In this document: positions 55,899-64,000 of the stretch, piece after piece
How positions within the stretch are numbered: the stretch's first letter is position 1
Layout: each line of letters begins with the position of its first letter
NCBI GenBank assembly: GCA_963843365.1
Contig: CAWJKG010000003.1
Coordinates: 1,116,001-1,180,000, forward strand
Length of the DNA stretch: 64,000 nt
Direction: 5' to 3'
DNA from: Bog-473 sp963843365
GTDB lineage: Bacteria > Actinomycetota > Acidimicrobiia > Acidimicrobiales > RAAP-2
Made by a program: the position numbers and the translations under genes
Notes under the pieces: generated by a model
Database searches by the model: none
Told to the model about the DNA's origin: nothing
The model's input: only the letters and a program-made list of their open reading frames with translations

Positions 55899-56989
55899 GA
55901 CAGCGGCTCCGCCCGGCCGCGGTAGCCCGCCGCCTCCACGGCCTCCCGGAGCGTCTCCGCCTCGGCGCTGTCGACGATGAGGATGAGGACGCCCTGCGGG
56001 CCCTCGGCCGAGTGCGCGATCTCGATGTCGTAAATGCCGATGCCCGCCCCCGCCGCCAGCGACGCGATCTCGGCGATGACGCCGGGGCGGTCCGGCACGG
56101 CGATGCGCAGCTCGGCCAGGTGGTCGGGACGCACGGCGCGGGCCGGCAGGGTGCGCCGGGCCGCGCTGGCCTTCTGCAGCGCGTCGAGGATGGCCGCCCG
56201 GTCCCGTGCCGCCACGCGGTCGCGCATGGCGGAGAGGTCGGCGACCAGCGCGTCGAGCGCGGCCACAATGGCGGGCGCGTTCTCCGCGCAGATGTCGGGC
56301 CAAATGCCCGGGGAGCCCGCAGCGACGCGGGTCATGTCACGGAAGCCCCCCGCCGCCAGCCGCAGCAGCGCGCCGTCCTGTTGGGCACCGTCGGCGGCGG
56401 CGTTCATGAGGGTGGAGGCCACCAGGTGCGGCACGTGCGACACCACGGCCACCAGGCGGTCGTGGTCCGCCGGCGAGAGCACGAGCACGTCCGCGCCCAG
56501 GCTGATCACCACGCCCTTCAGCCGGTCGAAGGCCTCGAGGTCGGTCGTGGCGGTGGGGGTCAGCACCCAGACCGCGCCGACGAAGAGGTCGGGGTCGGCG
56601 CCGGAGAGCCCGGTCTGCTCCGAGCCGGCCATCGGGTGGCCGCCGATGAAGCGCGGCTGGTCGCACTCCTCCACAATGCCCCTCTTGACCCCGCTCACGT
56701 CGGTGACCACCGCGTCGGCCCGGCGGCCGTCGGCCGCCATGATGTCCCGGGCCACCGCGGTCACGGCGGCGGCCGGGACGGCCACGAAGACCACCTCCGC
56801 TTCCAGGTCGTCGCCGGCGGCGTCGATGACGCCCGTGTCCAGGGCGGCGCGCAGACGCTCGGCGTCCGCGTCGAGGCCGGAGACGTGCCAGCCCCGCCGG
56901 CGCAGCCCGAGGGCGATCGAGCCCCCGATCAGCCCCGTTCCGACGACGAGTGCCCGCCGGCGCGGCCCGGCTTCAGCCGGGGAGGTCAT
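55895..56989 (-). CDS. tyrA: Prephenate dehydrogenase with C-terminal ACT domain
   Basis: TyrA converts prephenate to 4-hydroxyphenylpyruvate for tyrosine. The 364-residue protein has the NAD-binding RRALVVGTGLIGGSIALGLR, the prephenate-site segments TDVSGVKRGIVEECDQ and FIGGHPMAGSEQTGLSGADP, and the helical C-terminal domain. The ACT domain (AELRIAVPDRPGVIAEIASL) follows at residues 290-360 and usually senses an aromatic amino acid. ATG start. It overlaps aroH at its 5' end and aroA-cmk at its 3' end. Confidence 0.94.
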   Translation of the reverse strand: MTSPAEAGPRRRALVVGTGLIGGSIALGLRRRGWHVSGLDADAERLRAALDTGVIDAAGDDLEAEVVFVAVPAAAVTAVARDIMAADGRRADAVVTDVSGVKRGIVEECDQPRFIGGHPMAGSEQTGLSGADPDLFVGAVWVLTPTATTDLEAFDRLKGVVISLGADVLVLSPADHDRLVAVVSHVPHLVASTLMNAAADGAQQDGALLRLAAGGFRDMTRVAAGSPGIWPDICAENAPAIVAALDALVADLSAMRDRVAARDRAAILDALQKASAARRTLPARAVRPDHLAELRIAVPDRPGVIAEIASLAAGAGIGIYDIEIAHSAEGPQGVLILIVDSAEAETLREAVEAAGYRGRAEPLS

Positions 56990-57347
56990 CGCGGAGCCCT
57001 TGGGCGCCGTGGAGGTAGACGTGCTTGATGTCGTCTCGCGACCGGGTCGTGTGCACGTGCAGCAGCACCCTGATGCACAGGGGCATGGAGCCCGGCACGG
57101 CGACCTCGGCCGCGCAGAGGAGCGGGACGGCGCCGAACCCGATCTCCCGGATGGCGGTCGCCGGGAAGGTGCTGGTCACGTCGCCGGTCGCCGTGAAGAG
57201 CACGCTGATGATGTCGTCCTCCACCAGGCCGTTGCGCTCCATGAGGGTGTGCATGAGCTCCTGCGAGCGCGCCGTGACCTGGGCCACGGTGTCCTCGTCG
57301 ACGGTCGTCGCCCCGCGCACACCCCTGACGGTGGGAGCAGCTGCCAT
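56973..57347 (-). CDS. aroH: AroH-type chorismate mutase
   Basis: Chorismate mutase converts chorismate to prephenate, the step before TyrA. The 124-residue protein is of the small trimeric AroH fold: VRGVRGATTVDEDTVAQVTA with the active-site Arg, DIISVLFTATGDVTSTFPAT and the Arg in CIRVLLHVHTTRSRDDIKHV. Its end overlaps the start of tyrA by 17 bases, so both act in one path and are translated together. ATG start. It is fourth in the block scpA-scpB-rluB-aroH-tyrA-(aroA-cmk)-plsC. Confidence 0.94.
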   Translation of the reverse strand: MAAAPTVRGVRGATTVDEDTVAQVTARSQELMHTLMERNGLVEDDIISVLFTATGDVTSTFPATAIREIGFGAVPLLCAAEVAVPGSMPLCIRVLLHVHTTRSRDDIKHVYLHGAQGLRDDLPG

Positions 57348-57397
57348 GGCGGGTCACTCTACCGGGACCGGACAGAGGCCCTGGTGGGGGCGATCTG

Positions 57398-58114
57398 TCA
57401 GGTGCCGCTGGCCGCGGCGGCCAGGGCGCGCACCTCGGCCGGCTCGAGGTCCCGCCACCGCCCCGGGGCCAGATTCGGGTCCCGCACCGGCCCGATGCGG
57501 GTGCGGACGAGCCGCTCGACAGGGTGCCCGATGGCGCTGCACATGCGGCGCACCTGGCGGTTGCGCCCCTCGTGGATGACCAGGCGCAGCACCCCGGGCG
57601 CGAGCACGCCGACCTCGGCCGGTGCGGTGAGCCCGTCCTCGAGTTCGATGCCCTGGCGCAGGGCACGCAGTGCGCCGGGGGCGGGCGTCCCTCCGCTCAC
57701 CTCGGCCACGTACTCCTTCGCCACGCCATGGGACGGATGGGTGAGCAGCTGGGAGAGCGCGCCGTCGTTGGTCAGGATGAGCAGGCCCTCGGTGTGCCGG
57801 TCCAGCCGTCCGACGGGGAAGACGCGCGGCGCGGCCGGCACCAGCGTCATCACGGTGGGACGTCCCTGCGGGTCGTCGGCCGTCGTGATCACCCCGTCAG
57901 GCTTGTTCAGCAGGTAATGCACGAGGTCGGGTGCCACCGGGACCAGCGCGCCGTCCACCTCGACGCGGGCCGTGGCCAGGTCGATGCGCCGGCCGAGCAC
58001 GGCCACCTCGCCGTCGACACGGACGCGCCCGGCGGCGATCAACTCCTCGCAGGCCCGCCGTGAACCGAGCCCGACCCGGGCCAGAACCTTCTGGAGGCGT
58101 TCGCCTTCGGGCAC
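57398..58114 (-). CDS. rluB: 23S rRNA pseudouridine synthase, RluB/RsuA type
   Basis: The 238-residue protein has an N-terminal S4 RNA-binding domain (LQKVLARVGLGSRRACEELI) and a pseudouridine synthase domain with the catalytic Asp in FPVGRLDRHTEGLLILTNDG. The C-terminal RNA-binding segment is VIHEGRNRQVRRMCSAIGHP. It modifies a uridine in ribosomal RNA; RluB/RluE/RsuA cannot be separated from the sequence, but adjacency to scpB favours RluB. ATG start, 22 bases after scpB. Confidence 0.92.
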   Translation of the reverse strand: MPEGERLQKVLARVGLGSRRACEELIAAGRVRVDGEVAVLGRRIDLATARVEVDGALVPVAPDLVHYLLNKPDGVITTADDPQGRPTVMTLVPAAPRVFPVGRLDRHTEGLLILTNDGALSQLLTHPSHGVAKEYVAEVSGGTPAPGALRALRQGIELEDGLTAPAEVGVLAPGVLRLVIHEGRNRQVRRMCSAIGHPVERLVRTRIGPVRDPNLAPGRWRDLEPAEVRALAAAASGT

Positions 58115-58136
58115 GTCGCCCCCGGGCGCGGACGCC

Positions 58137-58745
58137 TCAGGCGTCGTCAGGGGATGCCTCGACCCCGAGGCCCAGCGCCGACTGCAGGTCCCGCTCGAGG
58201 TCGCCGGCCACCTCGGGGCCGGGCAGGAAGTCCTCGACGGCGGGCAGCTGCTCCAGGGAGTCGAGCCCGAGGCGCTCCAGGAAGAGGTCGGTGGTGCCGA
58301 ACAGCGCCGGCTGACCCGGCCCGTCGGCGTGGCCGACCACCTCTATGTAGCCCCGCTGCTCCAACAGGCGGCTCACGCCGTCGACGTTCACGCCGCGCAG
58401 GGCCGAGATCTGGCCCCGGGACACGGGCTGGCGGTAGGCGACGATGGCCAGCGTCTCGAGCGCGGCCGTCGAGAGCCGGTGCGACACCTCGCGGTTGGCG
58501 AAGCGCTCGACGTAGGGCGCCAGGTCCGGATGCGTCTGCAGGCGCGCCCCTCCGGCGATGCGGGCCAACACGAAGCCGCGGTGCTCCCGCTCGTAGGACT
58601 CGGCCAGCTCGGTGAGGACCTCGTCGACCCGCTCGACCGGCTCCTCCACCAGCTCCGCCAGCAGCTGCGGCTGAATCGGCTCCACGGCCACCAGCAAAAT
58701 CGCTTCCACAATGCGGCCCAGCTCTGCACGCTCCACCGGATTCAC
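58137..58745 (-). CDS. scpB: Segregation and condensation protein B
   Basis: ScpB is the winged-helix subunit of the bacterial SMC-ScpAB complex that helps condense and separate chromosomes. The 202-residue protein has two winged-helix domains: RIVEAILLVAVEPIQPQLLA at the start and LSTAALETLAIVAYRQPVSR with GVNVDGVSRLLEQRGYIEVV, which is the conserved signature. Length is normal. It starts 4 bases after scpA and precedes rluB, the common order in Gram-positive bacteria. Confidence 0.95.
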   Translation of the reverse strand: MNPVERAELGRIVEAILLVAVEPIQPQLLAELVEEPVERVDEVLTELAESYEREHRGFVLARIAGGARLQTHPDLAPYVERFANREVSHRLSTAALETLAIVAYRQPVSRGQISALRGVNVDGVSRLLEQRGYIEVVGHADGPGQPALFGTTDLFLERLGLDSLEQLPAVEDFLPGPEVAGDLERDLQSALGLGVEASPDDA

Positions 58746-58749
58746 TCCC

Positions 58750-59556
58750 TCACCCCTCGTAGTCGTCGATCGAATAGCCGTCGAGCTCGGCCAGGCCGCG
58801 GCCGCCCGTCACGCCCGCCAGGTCGGAGGCCACCCACTCAATGCGCAGATCGCCGAACGTCGAGCCCTGTCCCAGTGTGACGCGGCCCATCTTGCACAGC
58901 TCGAGCAGGGCCAGGAAGCGCACGATCACCTCAATGCGCGTCTCGCACCCCTCCACCAGCGCACGGAACGACGTCGGCCGCCGCGCCTCGTCCCCCGCCA
59001 TGAGGTCCGCCACCGCCTCCGAGACCGACACCGTGTCCACCGTGACGTGCGACAGGTCGACCCGGGGCACCGGACGTTCGGCCGAGCCCCGGAGGTAGGC
59101 CTGCGCCACGTCCTCGGGGGTGACGCCGGCGAGCAGGTCCGGCGCATGGACGACGAAGTCGTCGTCGAGCCCCACCTCACGCGGGATGGAGCGGGACGCC
59201 TGCTCCGCCATGGCCACGAAGACGTCGGCGGCGGCGGCATAGGCCCGGCACTCGAGCAGCCGGGCCAGCAGCAGGTCGCGCTCTTCCCACCCGATCAGGT
59301 CCTCCTCCTCGTCGGTGCCCTCGCGCCCCGGCAGCAGCCTCTGCGACTTGAGCTCAATGAGGATGGCCGCGACGAGGAGGAATTCGGAGAGCTGGTTGAA
59401 GTCGATCCGGTCGCGCTCCTGCGAGAGGACGCGCACGAAGCCGTCGATGACGGGCAGCAGCGGGATGTCGAGGATGTCGACCTCGTGCGAGGACACCAGG
59501 TGCAGCAACAGGTCGATGGGACCCTCGAAACTGGGCGTGGAGACCGAGTAGGCCAC
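58750..59556 (-). CDS. scpA: Segregation and condensation protein A
   Basis: ScpA is the kleisin subunit that closes the SMC ring. The 268-residue protein begins VAYSVSTPSFEGPIDLLLHL, the standard kleisin start (FEGPLDLLLxLI), continues with VRVLSQERDRIDFNQLSEFL, and ends in the winged-helix segment IVRFLALLELCKMGRVTLGQ. The GTG at 59556 is preferred: relatives begin just before FEGPIDLLLHL. It is the first gene of the seven-gene block and diverges from trpS, with 89 bases between the two starts. Confidence 0.94.
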   Translation of the reverse strand: MAYSVSTPSFEGPIDLLLHLVSSHEVDILDIPLLPVIDGFVRVLSQERDRIDFNQLSEFLLVAAILIELKSQRLLPGREGTDEEEDLIGWEERDLLLARLLECRAYAAAADVFVAMAEQASRSIPREVGLDDDFVVHAPDLLAGVTPEDVAQAYLRGSAERPVPRVDLSHVTVDTVSVSEAVADLMAGDEARRPTSFRALVEGCETRIEVIVRFLALLELCKMGRVTLGQGSTFGDLRIEWVASDLAGVTGGRGLAELDGYSIDDYEG

Positions 59557-59645
59557 CCGTGGACGATACCGAACCTGCAGGCACCTCCCACGCACCCGGG
59601 CACGGGGCCCAAACGCCCTGGCGGGGCGCCCTACCATGGCGGCCC

Positions 59646-60635
59646 ATGGAAAGGGTCCTCTCCGGCATTGCGCCCTCGGGCAACTTCACCCTGGGGAACT
59701 ACCTGGGGGCCCTCCGGCACTGGGTGTCCTTCCAGGACGGCTACGACGCCTTCTACTGCGTGGTCGACCTGCACGCGCTGACCACCGAGATCGAGCCGGC
59801 CGAGCTGCGGGCCAACACGCTCGACGCCGCCCTCAACCTCCTCGCCATCGGGCTCGACCCGGAGTGCTGCACGCTCTTCGTCCAGAGCCACGTCCCCGAG
59901 CACACCCGGCTGACCTGGCTGCTCGAGAGCACCATCGCCATGGGTGAGCTGAGGCGCATGACCCAGTTCAAGGACAAGGGGAAGGGCCAGGAGACGGCCC
60001 GGGTGTCGCTCTTCACCTACCCCGCCCTCATGGCGGCCGACATCCTCCTCTATGACGCCGTCGCGGTGCCGGTGGGCGACGACCAGCGACAGCACCTGGA
60101 GCTCACCCGCGACGTCGCCCTCCGCTTCAACCACCGCTACGGCGACACCTTCGTCGTCCCCGAGGCCGCCATTCCCGGCACCGGCGCGCGCGTCATGGAC
60201 CTGCAACACCCGGACCGCAAGATGTCCAAGTCCTCGGACTCGCCCCTCGGGACCATCCGCCTGCTGGACTCCGACGAGGAGATCACCCGCAAGGTGCGCA
60301 AGGCGGTCACCGACACCGATGGGGAGATGCGCTACGACCGCCAGGCCAAGCCGGGCCTGGCCAACCTGCTCGACCTCTTGGCCACGACCACGGGGCGCAC
60401 GCCCCAGGAGGTGGCCGCGGGCTACGAGCGCTACGGGGACCTGAAGAACGACGTGGCCGGGGCGCTGTGCGACCTGCTGCGCCCGGTGCGCACACGCCGC
60501 GCCGAGCTCGAGACGGACTCGTCCTACGTGCACGCCGTCCTGGCCGCCGGCGCGGCCCACGCGCACGAGGTGGCCTCGGCGACCTATGCCCGGGCCGCCG
60601 ACGCCATCGGCCTGCTTCCGCCTGTCGCCGGGTAG
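59646..60635 (+). CDS. trpS: Tryptophanyl-tRNA synthetase
   Basis: TrpS charges tRNA-Trp. The 329-residue protein has the class I motif in APSGNFTLGNYLGALRHWVS (TLGN in the HIGH position), the tryptophan-binding segment and KMSKS in LQHPDRKMSKSSDSPLGTIR. The length is normal. ATG start shortly after CCATGGCGGCC. It diverges from scpA and converges on the site-2 protease gene, which ends 4 bases downstream. Confidence 0.97.
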   Translation: MERVLSGIAPSGNFTLGNYLGALRHWVSFQDGYDAFYCVVDLHALTTEIEPAELRANTLDAALNLLAIGLDPECCTLFVQSHVPEHTRLTWLLESTIAMGELRRMTQFKDKGKGQETARVSLFTYPALMAADILLYDAVAVPVGDDQRQHLELTRDVALRFNHRYGDTFVVPEAAIPGTGARVMDLQHPDRKMSKSSDSPLGTIRLLDSDEEITRKVRKAVTDTDGEMRYDRQAKPGLANLLDLLATTTGRTPQEVAAGYERYGDLKNDVAGALCDLLRPVRTRRAELETDSSYVHAVLAAGAAHAHEVASATYARAADAIGLLPPVAG

Positions 60636-60639
60636 CCGT

Positions 60640-61365
60640 TCAGATCCCGAGCACGTTGGTCCACCAGCTGAACAGCTGGTTGAACAGCCAGGTGATGGGC
60701 CCGTGCGGGTAGATGAGGAAGTTCAACAGGACCAACCCCAGCAGAATCGGCATCGTGTACTGGCGGTAGCGCAGGTAGGTCGGCCAGTAGCGCGCCGGGA
60801 GCAGGCGCTCCAGGAGGGCCGAGCCGTCGAGGGGCGGGATCGGGATCAGGTTGAAGATGCAGAGCCACACGTTGACCAGACCGATGTAGAAGACGATCTG
60901 CGCGCCGGTGGGGATGACGCCGGACGAGGGCAGCCCGGGTCGGATCACCCGGATGAAGACGACGGCGGCCACGGCGGCGATGAGCGCGTTGGTGAGTGGT
61001 CCGGCCAAGGACACCAGCACGCCCTCGTTGCGCGGCCGGCGCAGCTTCGCCACGTTCACCGGCACCGGCTTGGCCCAGCCGAACACACCGGCGCCGGCCA
61101 GGGAGAGCAGCGCCGGCACAATCAGCGTTCCGACGGGGTCGACATGCACGACCGGATTGAGGCTGAGGCGACCGGCCCGCTTCGCCGTGTCGTCGCCGAA
61201 GGCGTTGGCCACCCAGCCGTGCGACACCTCGTGCAGAATGATGGAGGGCACGATGACGCAGAAGATGATGACTTCCTGCTGGGTGATGTGGTGGGTCCGG
61301 TACAGCGCGACGAACACGACGACACCCGCCAGGATCCACAGGGTTCGCTTGGTTCGCTGATCCAT
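60640..61365 (-). CDS. Site-2 protease family membrane metalloprotease
   Basis: The 241-residue membrane protein has the zinc motif H-E-x-x-H in VPSIILHEVSHGWVANAFGD and the third ligand region NLIPIPPLDGSALLERLLPA (N-x-x-P-x-P-P-L-D-G). Several membrane helices surround it, including LIAAVAAVVFIRVIRP and TMPILLGLVLLNFLIYPHG. Site-2 proteases cut membrane proteins within the bilayer, often anti-sigma factors; the substrate here is unknown. The ATG at 61365 is preferred. It follows the DksA/TraR gene on the same strand. Confidence 0.92.
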   Translation of the reverse strand: MDQRTKRTLWILAGVVVFVALYRTHHITQQEVIIFCVIVPSIILHEVSHGWVANAFGDDTAKRAGRLSLNPVVHVDPVGTLIVPALLSLAGAGVFGWAKPVPVNVAKLRRPRNEGVLVSLAGPLTNALIAAVAAVVFIRVIRPGLPSSGVIPTGAQIVFYIGLVNVWLCIFNLIPIPPLDGSALLERLLPARYWPTYLRYRQYTMPILLGLVLLNFLIYPHGPITWLFNQLFSWWTNVLGI

Positions 61366-61401
61366 CGGTCGGCGCCCCGAAGGGGCTCCGGGTGGACGCA
61401 C

Positions 61402-61758
61402 CTAGTGCTTGGCGGCGTCGGCGATGCAGAGGCGCGCGGCCGGCATGGCCTCGAGCCGGGCGGCGCCGATGGGCTTCCCGCACACCTCGCACAGGCCGTA
61501 GGTGCCGGCGTCGAGGCGCGCGATGGCGGCCTCCACCTCGTCCAGGGCCTCCTGGAGCTCGGTGGCCAGGCGCTCGGCCTCACCCCGTTCCGCCGTGACC
61601 TGGCTCGAGTCCGCGAAGTTGGAGTCGTAGTTCAGACCGCTGCCCTGGTCGGCGAACCCCAGTTCCGTCAGCTGGGCCTGCAGGCCCGCCCGCTCCGTGC
61701 GCAGGAGGGCGGCAAAATCGACGTCGGCGGTCTCCGCCGTGGGGGCCTCGTTCGGCAT
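61402..61758 (-). CDS. TraR/DksA-family protein with incomplete zinc site
   Basis: The 118-residue protein has a coiled-coil N-terminal part (residues 15-85, AERLATELQEALDEVEAAIA) and the C-terminal zinc finger segment GLCEVCGKPIGAARLEAMPA, then ARLCIADAAKH. Three of the four zinc cysteines are visible: CEVC and the Cys in LCIAD; the last C-x-x-C partner is Asp. DksA-like proteins bind the secondary channel of RNA polymerase. A three-Cys site also occurs in other actinobacterial members. ATG start, 10 bases after xerD. Confidence 0.85.
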   Translation of the reverse strand: MPNEAPTAETADVDFAALLRTERAGLQAQLTELGFADQGSGLNYDSNFADSSQVTAERGEAERLATELQEALDEVEAAIARLDAGTYGLCEVCGKPIGAARLEAMPAARLCIADAAKH

Positions 61759-61767
61759 GGGGTCATG

Positions 61768-62753
61768 CTACGCGGTCGGTCCCCCTCTTTGTCCCGCCCA
61801 CGTCCCGCCCGCGGGTGGGCCCCCTCGTAGGCACGCCGGAGGTGCTCCGCCGAGACCTTCGTGTAGCGCTGGGTCGTGGCGATGGAGGCGTGGCCGAGCA
61901 GTTCCTGGACGACCCGCACGTCGGCCCCGCGGCCCAGCATGTGGGTGGCGCAGGAGTGGCGCAGCACGTGGGGGCTGACCTTCTCCGCCAGGCCGACGCG
62001 TCCGGCGTACTTCTTGACGACCCCGTAGATCCCCACGCGGGACAGCCGGCCCCCACGGGCGTTGAGGAAGACGGCCTCGGCATCGCTCCGGCTGCGCCAC
62101 TTCTTCGGCACCAGCAGGGGCCGGCCCTGGCCCGACAGCCAGTCCGCCAGCGCGGCGCGGGCGAGGGAGCCGAGGGGGACCACGCGCTCCTTGTCACCCT
62201 TGCCCAGCACGCGCAGCAGCGGCAGATCGGTGGCTTCGACCGCGGCCACGACGTCGCCGAGGTTCAGCCCCGCCGCCTCGCTCACGCGGGCGCCGGTGGC
62301 GTAGAGGACCTCGAGCAGGGCCCGGTCGCGCAGCACCAGGGGCCCCGTCCCGACGACCGCTCCCAGGAGCAGCTCCGTCTCCTCCTCGGCCAGCGCCTTG
62401 GGCAGCATGTCGGTGACCGAGACGGACGGCAGGTCGAGCGTCGGGTCGTCGGCGCGGACGCCCTCCTCGACCAGGAAGCGGTGGAAGCCGCGGATGCTCG
62501 AGAGCGCGCGCGGCCACCGAGGCCGCGTGGTGCGTCCGCCGCAGCTGCTCCAGGTGCGCGGCCACCTCGGCGCCCGTGGCCTGCTCCATGCCGCGCCCGC
62601 CCAGTCCCTCCTGGTAGGTCGCGGGTCGCGGCGGTAGGCGGCGAGCGTGCGCGGCGAGCGGCCGCGTTCCACCTCGAGCCACGAGAGGAACTCCTCCGCG
62701 TCGCGGGGCAGCGCCGCCGTCACGGGGATCCGCCCCGGCGCGCCAGCGCTCAC
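61768..62753 (-). CDS. xerD: Tyrosine recombinase XerD-type, with two or three apparent frameshifts
   Basis: XerC/XerD resolve chromosome dimers at dif. The core-binding domain begins AEEFLSWLEVERGRSPRTLA. After frame changes near 62622 and 62508 the part EQATGAEVAAHLEQLRRTHH and then SSIRGFHRFLVEEGVRADDP follow. The catalytic domain is intact: Arg in ATGARVSEAAGLNLGDVVAA, H-x-x-R in SPHVLRHSCATHMLGRGADV, and His and Tyr in LLGHASIATTQRYTKVSAEH. A further break near 61805 changes the last residues, so the end is uncertain. The gene is in the conserved pyrG-NUDIX-xerD order. GTG start overlaps the NUDIX end. Confidence 0.85.
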
Positions 62754-63276
62754 GGGCCAGGAAGAGGCCCAGCAGCGTCGTCTCGTCCTTGAGCGTCCCG
62801 TCGGCCATGAGCGCGTCGAGGTCGTCGAGGTGGACTGTCTCGACGGTCATGTAGCCCTCCTCCACGCCGTCGGGGCGCGCCGGTATGGCGGACAGGCCGG
62901 TCGCCAGGTAGATGCGGGTGTGCTGGTCGCTGATCCCCGGGGTGTTCCAGGTCCCGACCAGCAGCTCCCAGTGGGTCGCCTCCAGGCCGGCCTCCTCGGC
63001 CAGCTCGCGCCGGGCCGCGTCCTCGGGCCCCTCGCCGTCCTTGTCGCAGGTGCCGGCCGGGATCTCGAGCACCAGCGCGTCCACGGCGGCGCGGTACTGG
63101 CGCACCAGCGTGACCGTCCCGTCCTCGTGCAGGGGGACGACGGTGACCGCGCCCGGGTGGCGGATGACGAAGCGGTCGAAAGGCTTCCCGTCGGGGTCCA
63201 GCAGGTGGAAGCGGTCGACCCGGAACAGCCAGGCCCGGAGGAGCTCCTCCTCCGAGACGCGGCGGAACCCCGGCAC
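62743..63276 (-). CDS. NUDIX hydrolase, ADP-ribose pyrophosphatase-like; C-terminus uncertain
   Basis: The NUDIX box is DKDGEGPEDAARRELAEEAG with EIPAGT just before it, as in ADP-ribose pyrophosphatases. N-terminal strands (VSEEELLRAWLFRVDRFHLL; GAVTVVPLHEDGTVTLVRQY) and the C-terminal helix LKDETTLLGLFLARERW fit that family. The frame remains open for 550 bases into xerD; a one-base change near 62750 would restore a normal end, so the position given is approximate. ATG start, 4 bases after pyrG. Confidence 0.83.
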
Positions 63277-63280
63277 GCCC

Positions 63281-64000
63281 CTAGGTGACGGCGTCGAGGT
63301 CGAGCAGGTGGGGCTCGCGTCCCTCCGCCCGCTCCAGTGCCGCGGCGACCAGCTCGCGGAAGAGGGGGTGGGCCCGGTCGGGCCGGCTCTTGAACTCGGG
63401 GTGGGCCTGGGTGGCCACCCAGTAGGGATGGTCCTCCAACTCGACGAACTCGACCAGGCGGCCGTCGGGCGAAATGCCCGAGCACACGAGCCCGGCTGCC
63501 TCGAGCTTGGCCTTGTAGCGGTTGTTGAACTCGAAGCGGTGGCGGTGGCGTTCGGTGACGCCGAGCGTGCCGTAGGCCTTGGCCACCCTCGAATTGGCCA
63601 CCAGTGCCGCCTGGTACGACCCGAGACGCATGGTGCCGCCCTTCTCGGTCACCTCGGCCTGGTCGGGCATGAGGTCGATCACCATGTCCGGGGAGAGGCT
63701 GTCGAACTCGCGCGAGTTGGCCCGCTCCAGGCCGAGGCGGTCGCGGGCCACGGAGATCACCATGACGTGGAGGCCGAGGCACAGGCCGAGACACGGGATG
63801 CCGTTGTCGCGGGTGTAGCCGGCCGCCGCGATCATGCCCTCGATGCCCCGCTCGCCGAACCCGCCGGGGATCACGACGGCGTCGAGGCCCCGCAGACGGT
63901 CCGTCCCGAGCAGCCCGGGCACCAGCTCGGCGTCGATCCAGTCGAGCTCGACACTGGCCCCGTGGTGGAAGCCGGCGTGGCGCAACGCCTCGACCACGGA
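63281..64000 (-). CDS. pyrG: CTP synthase, C-terminal glutaminase part (cut by the window)
   Basis: CTP synthase makes CTP from UTP using glutamine. The visible 239 residues are the class I glutamine amidotransferase domain: VIPGGFGERGIEGMIAAAGY, the Cys nucleophile in CLGLCLGLHVMVISVARDRL and the His-x-Glu in YWVATQAHPEFKSRPDRAHP. The usual G-x-C-x-G-x-Q has His where the Gln is expected (LGLH). The N-terminal synthase domain lies beyond the window. It is followed by the NUDIX gene 4 bases later, the common order in actinobacteria. Confidence 0.95.
   Translation of the reverse strand, partial: SVVEALRHAGFHHGASVELDWIDAELVPGLLGTDRLRGLDAVVIPGGFGERGIEGMIAAAGYTRDNGIPCLGLCLGLHVMVISVARDRLGLERANSREFDSLSPDMVIDLMPDQAEVTEKGGTMRLGSYQAALVANSRVAKAYGTLGVTERHRHRFEFNNRYKAKLEAAGLVCSGISPDGRLVEFVELEDHPYWVATQAHPEFKSRPDRAHPLFRELVAAALERAEGREPHLLDLDAVT

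Overview
This window comes from a high-GC actinobacterium. WhiB regulators, mycothiol-type DinB proteins, a PspA protein and a PPOX-type flavoprotein all support this. A secreted CAP/IPT/six-repeat protein and the gene order pyrG-NUDIX-xerD ... scpA-scpB-rluB fit an uncultured Acidimicrobiia-like lineage, but that placement is inference from the proteins alone.

Layout. 1-6.5 kb is a mixed, partly decayed stretch: a cut phosphotransferase gene, a PAS/HD-GYP phosphodiesterase, an orphan contractile-tail gene, a DUF2786 protein, a P-loop kinase, a DinB protein, a transglycosylase/NlpC wall hydrolase behind a structured leader, and an FkbM methyltransferase. 6.5-12.8 kb holds a cupin, two small domain proteins, a ClC channel with a divergent MarR gene and twin operator-like palindromes, pgi and an alpha/beta hydrolase. 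12.8-25 kb is core metabolism: gltB-gltD, thiO-thiS, a patatin, corA, a D-amino-acid-oxidase-type flavoprotein and a haloalkane dehalogenase. Many of these genes carry single-base frameshifts. 25-28.4 kb holds pspA and the secreted CAP/IPT protein.

28.6-45.9 kb is an accessory stretch of lower apparent GC. It is made of small, mostly single-gene units on both strands: two WhiB, two tandem PilZ, NUDIX, VOC, HIT, DinB, cupin, PPOX, a methyltransferase, an orphan ABC substrate-binding protein and many small unknown proteins. It also has an IS110 remnant, a VOC remnant and a family of short GC-rich intergenic repeats between 37.2 and 45.0 kb. It ends at the 3' end of a tRNA-Pro(GGG) gene.

46-64 kb returns to core genes. 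They are a GAF-GGDEF protein with a degenerate motif, gamma carbonic anhydrase, der, a DUF512 radical-SAM protein, ispH, an HD oxygenase-like protein, a glycosyltransferase, and the tightly packed block scpA-scpB-rluB-aroH-tyrA-(aroA-cmk fusion)-plsC. These are followed by trpS, a site-2 protease, a DksA/TraR protein, xerD, a NUDIX protein and the 3' part of pyrG at the window edge.

How the parts connect. The aro/tyr block makes chorismate, cytidylate and prephenate-derived products from one transcript. HD-GYP, PilZ and GGDEF-like proteins point to cyclic-di-GMP signalling. ScpA/ScpB, XerD and Der serve chromosome and ribosome maintenance. At least twenty single-base frameshifts, mostly +1 at G/C positions and densest in gltBD, look more like assembly error than decay, so the affected genes are annotated at full length.
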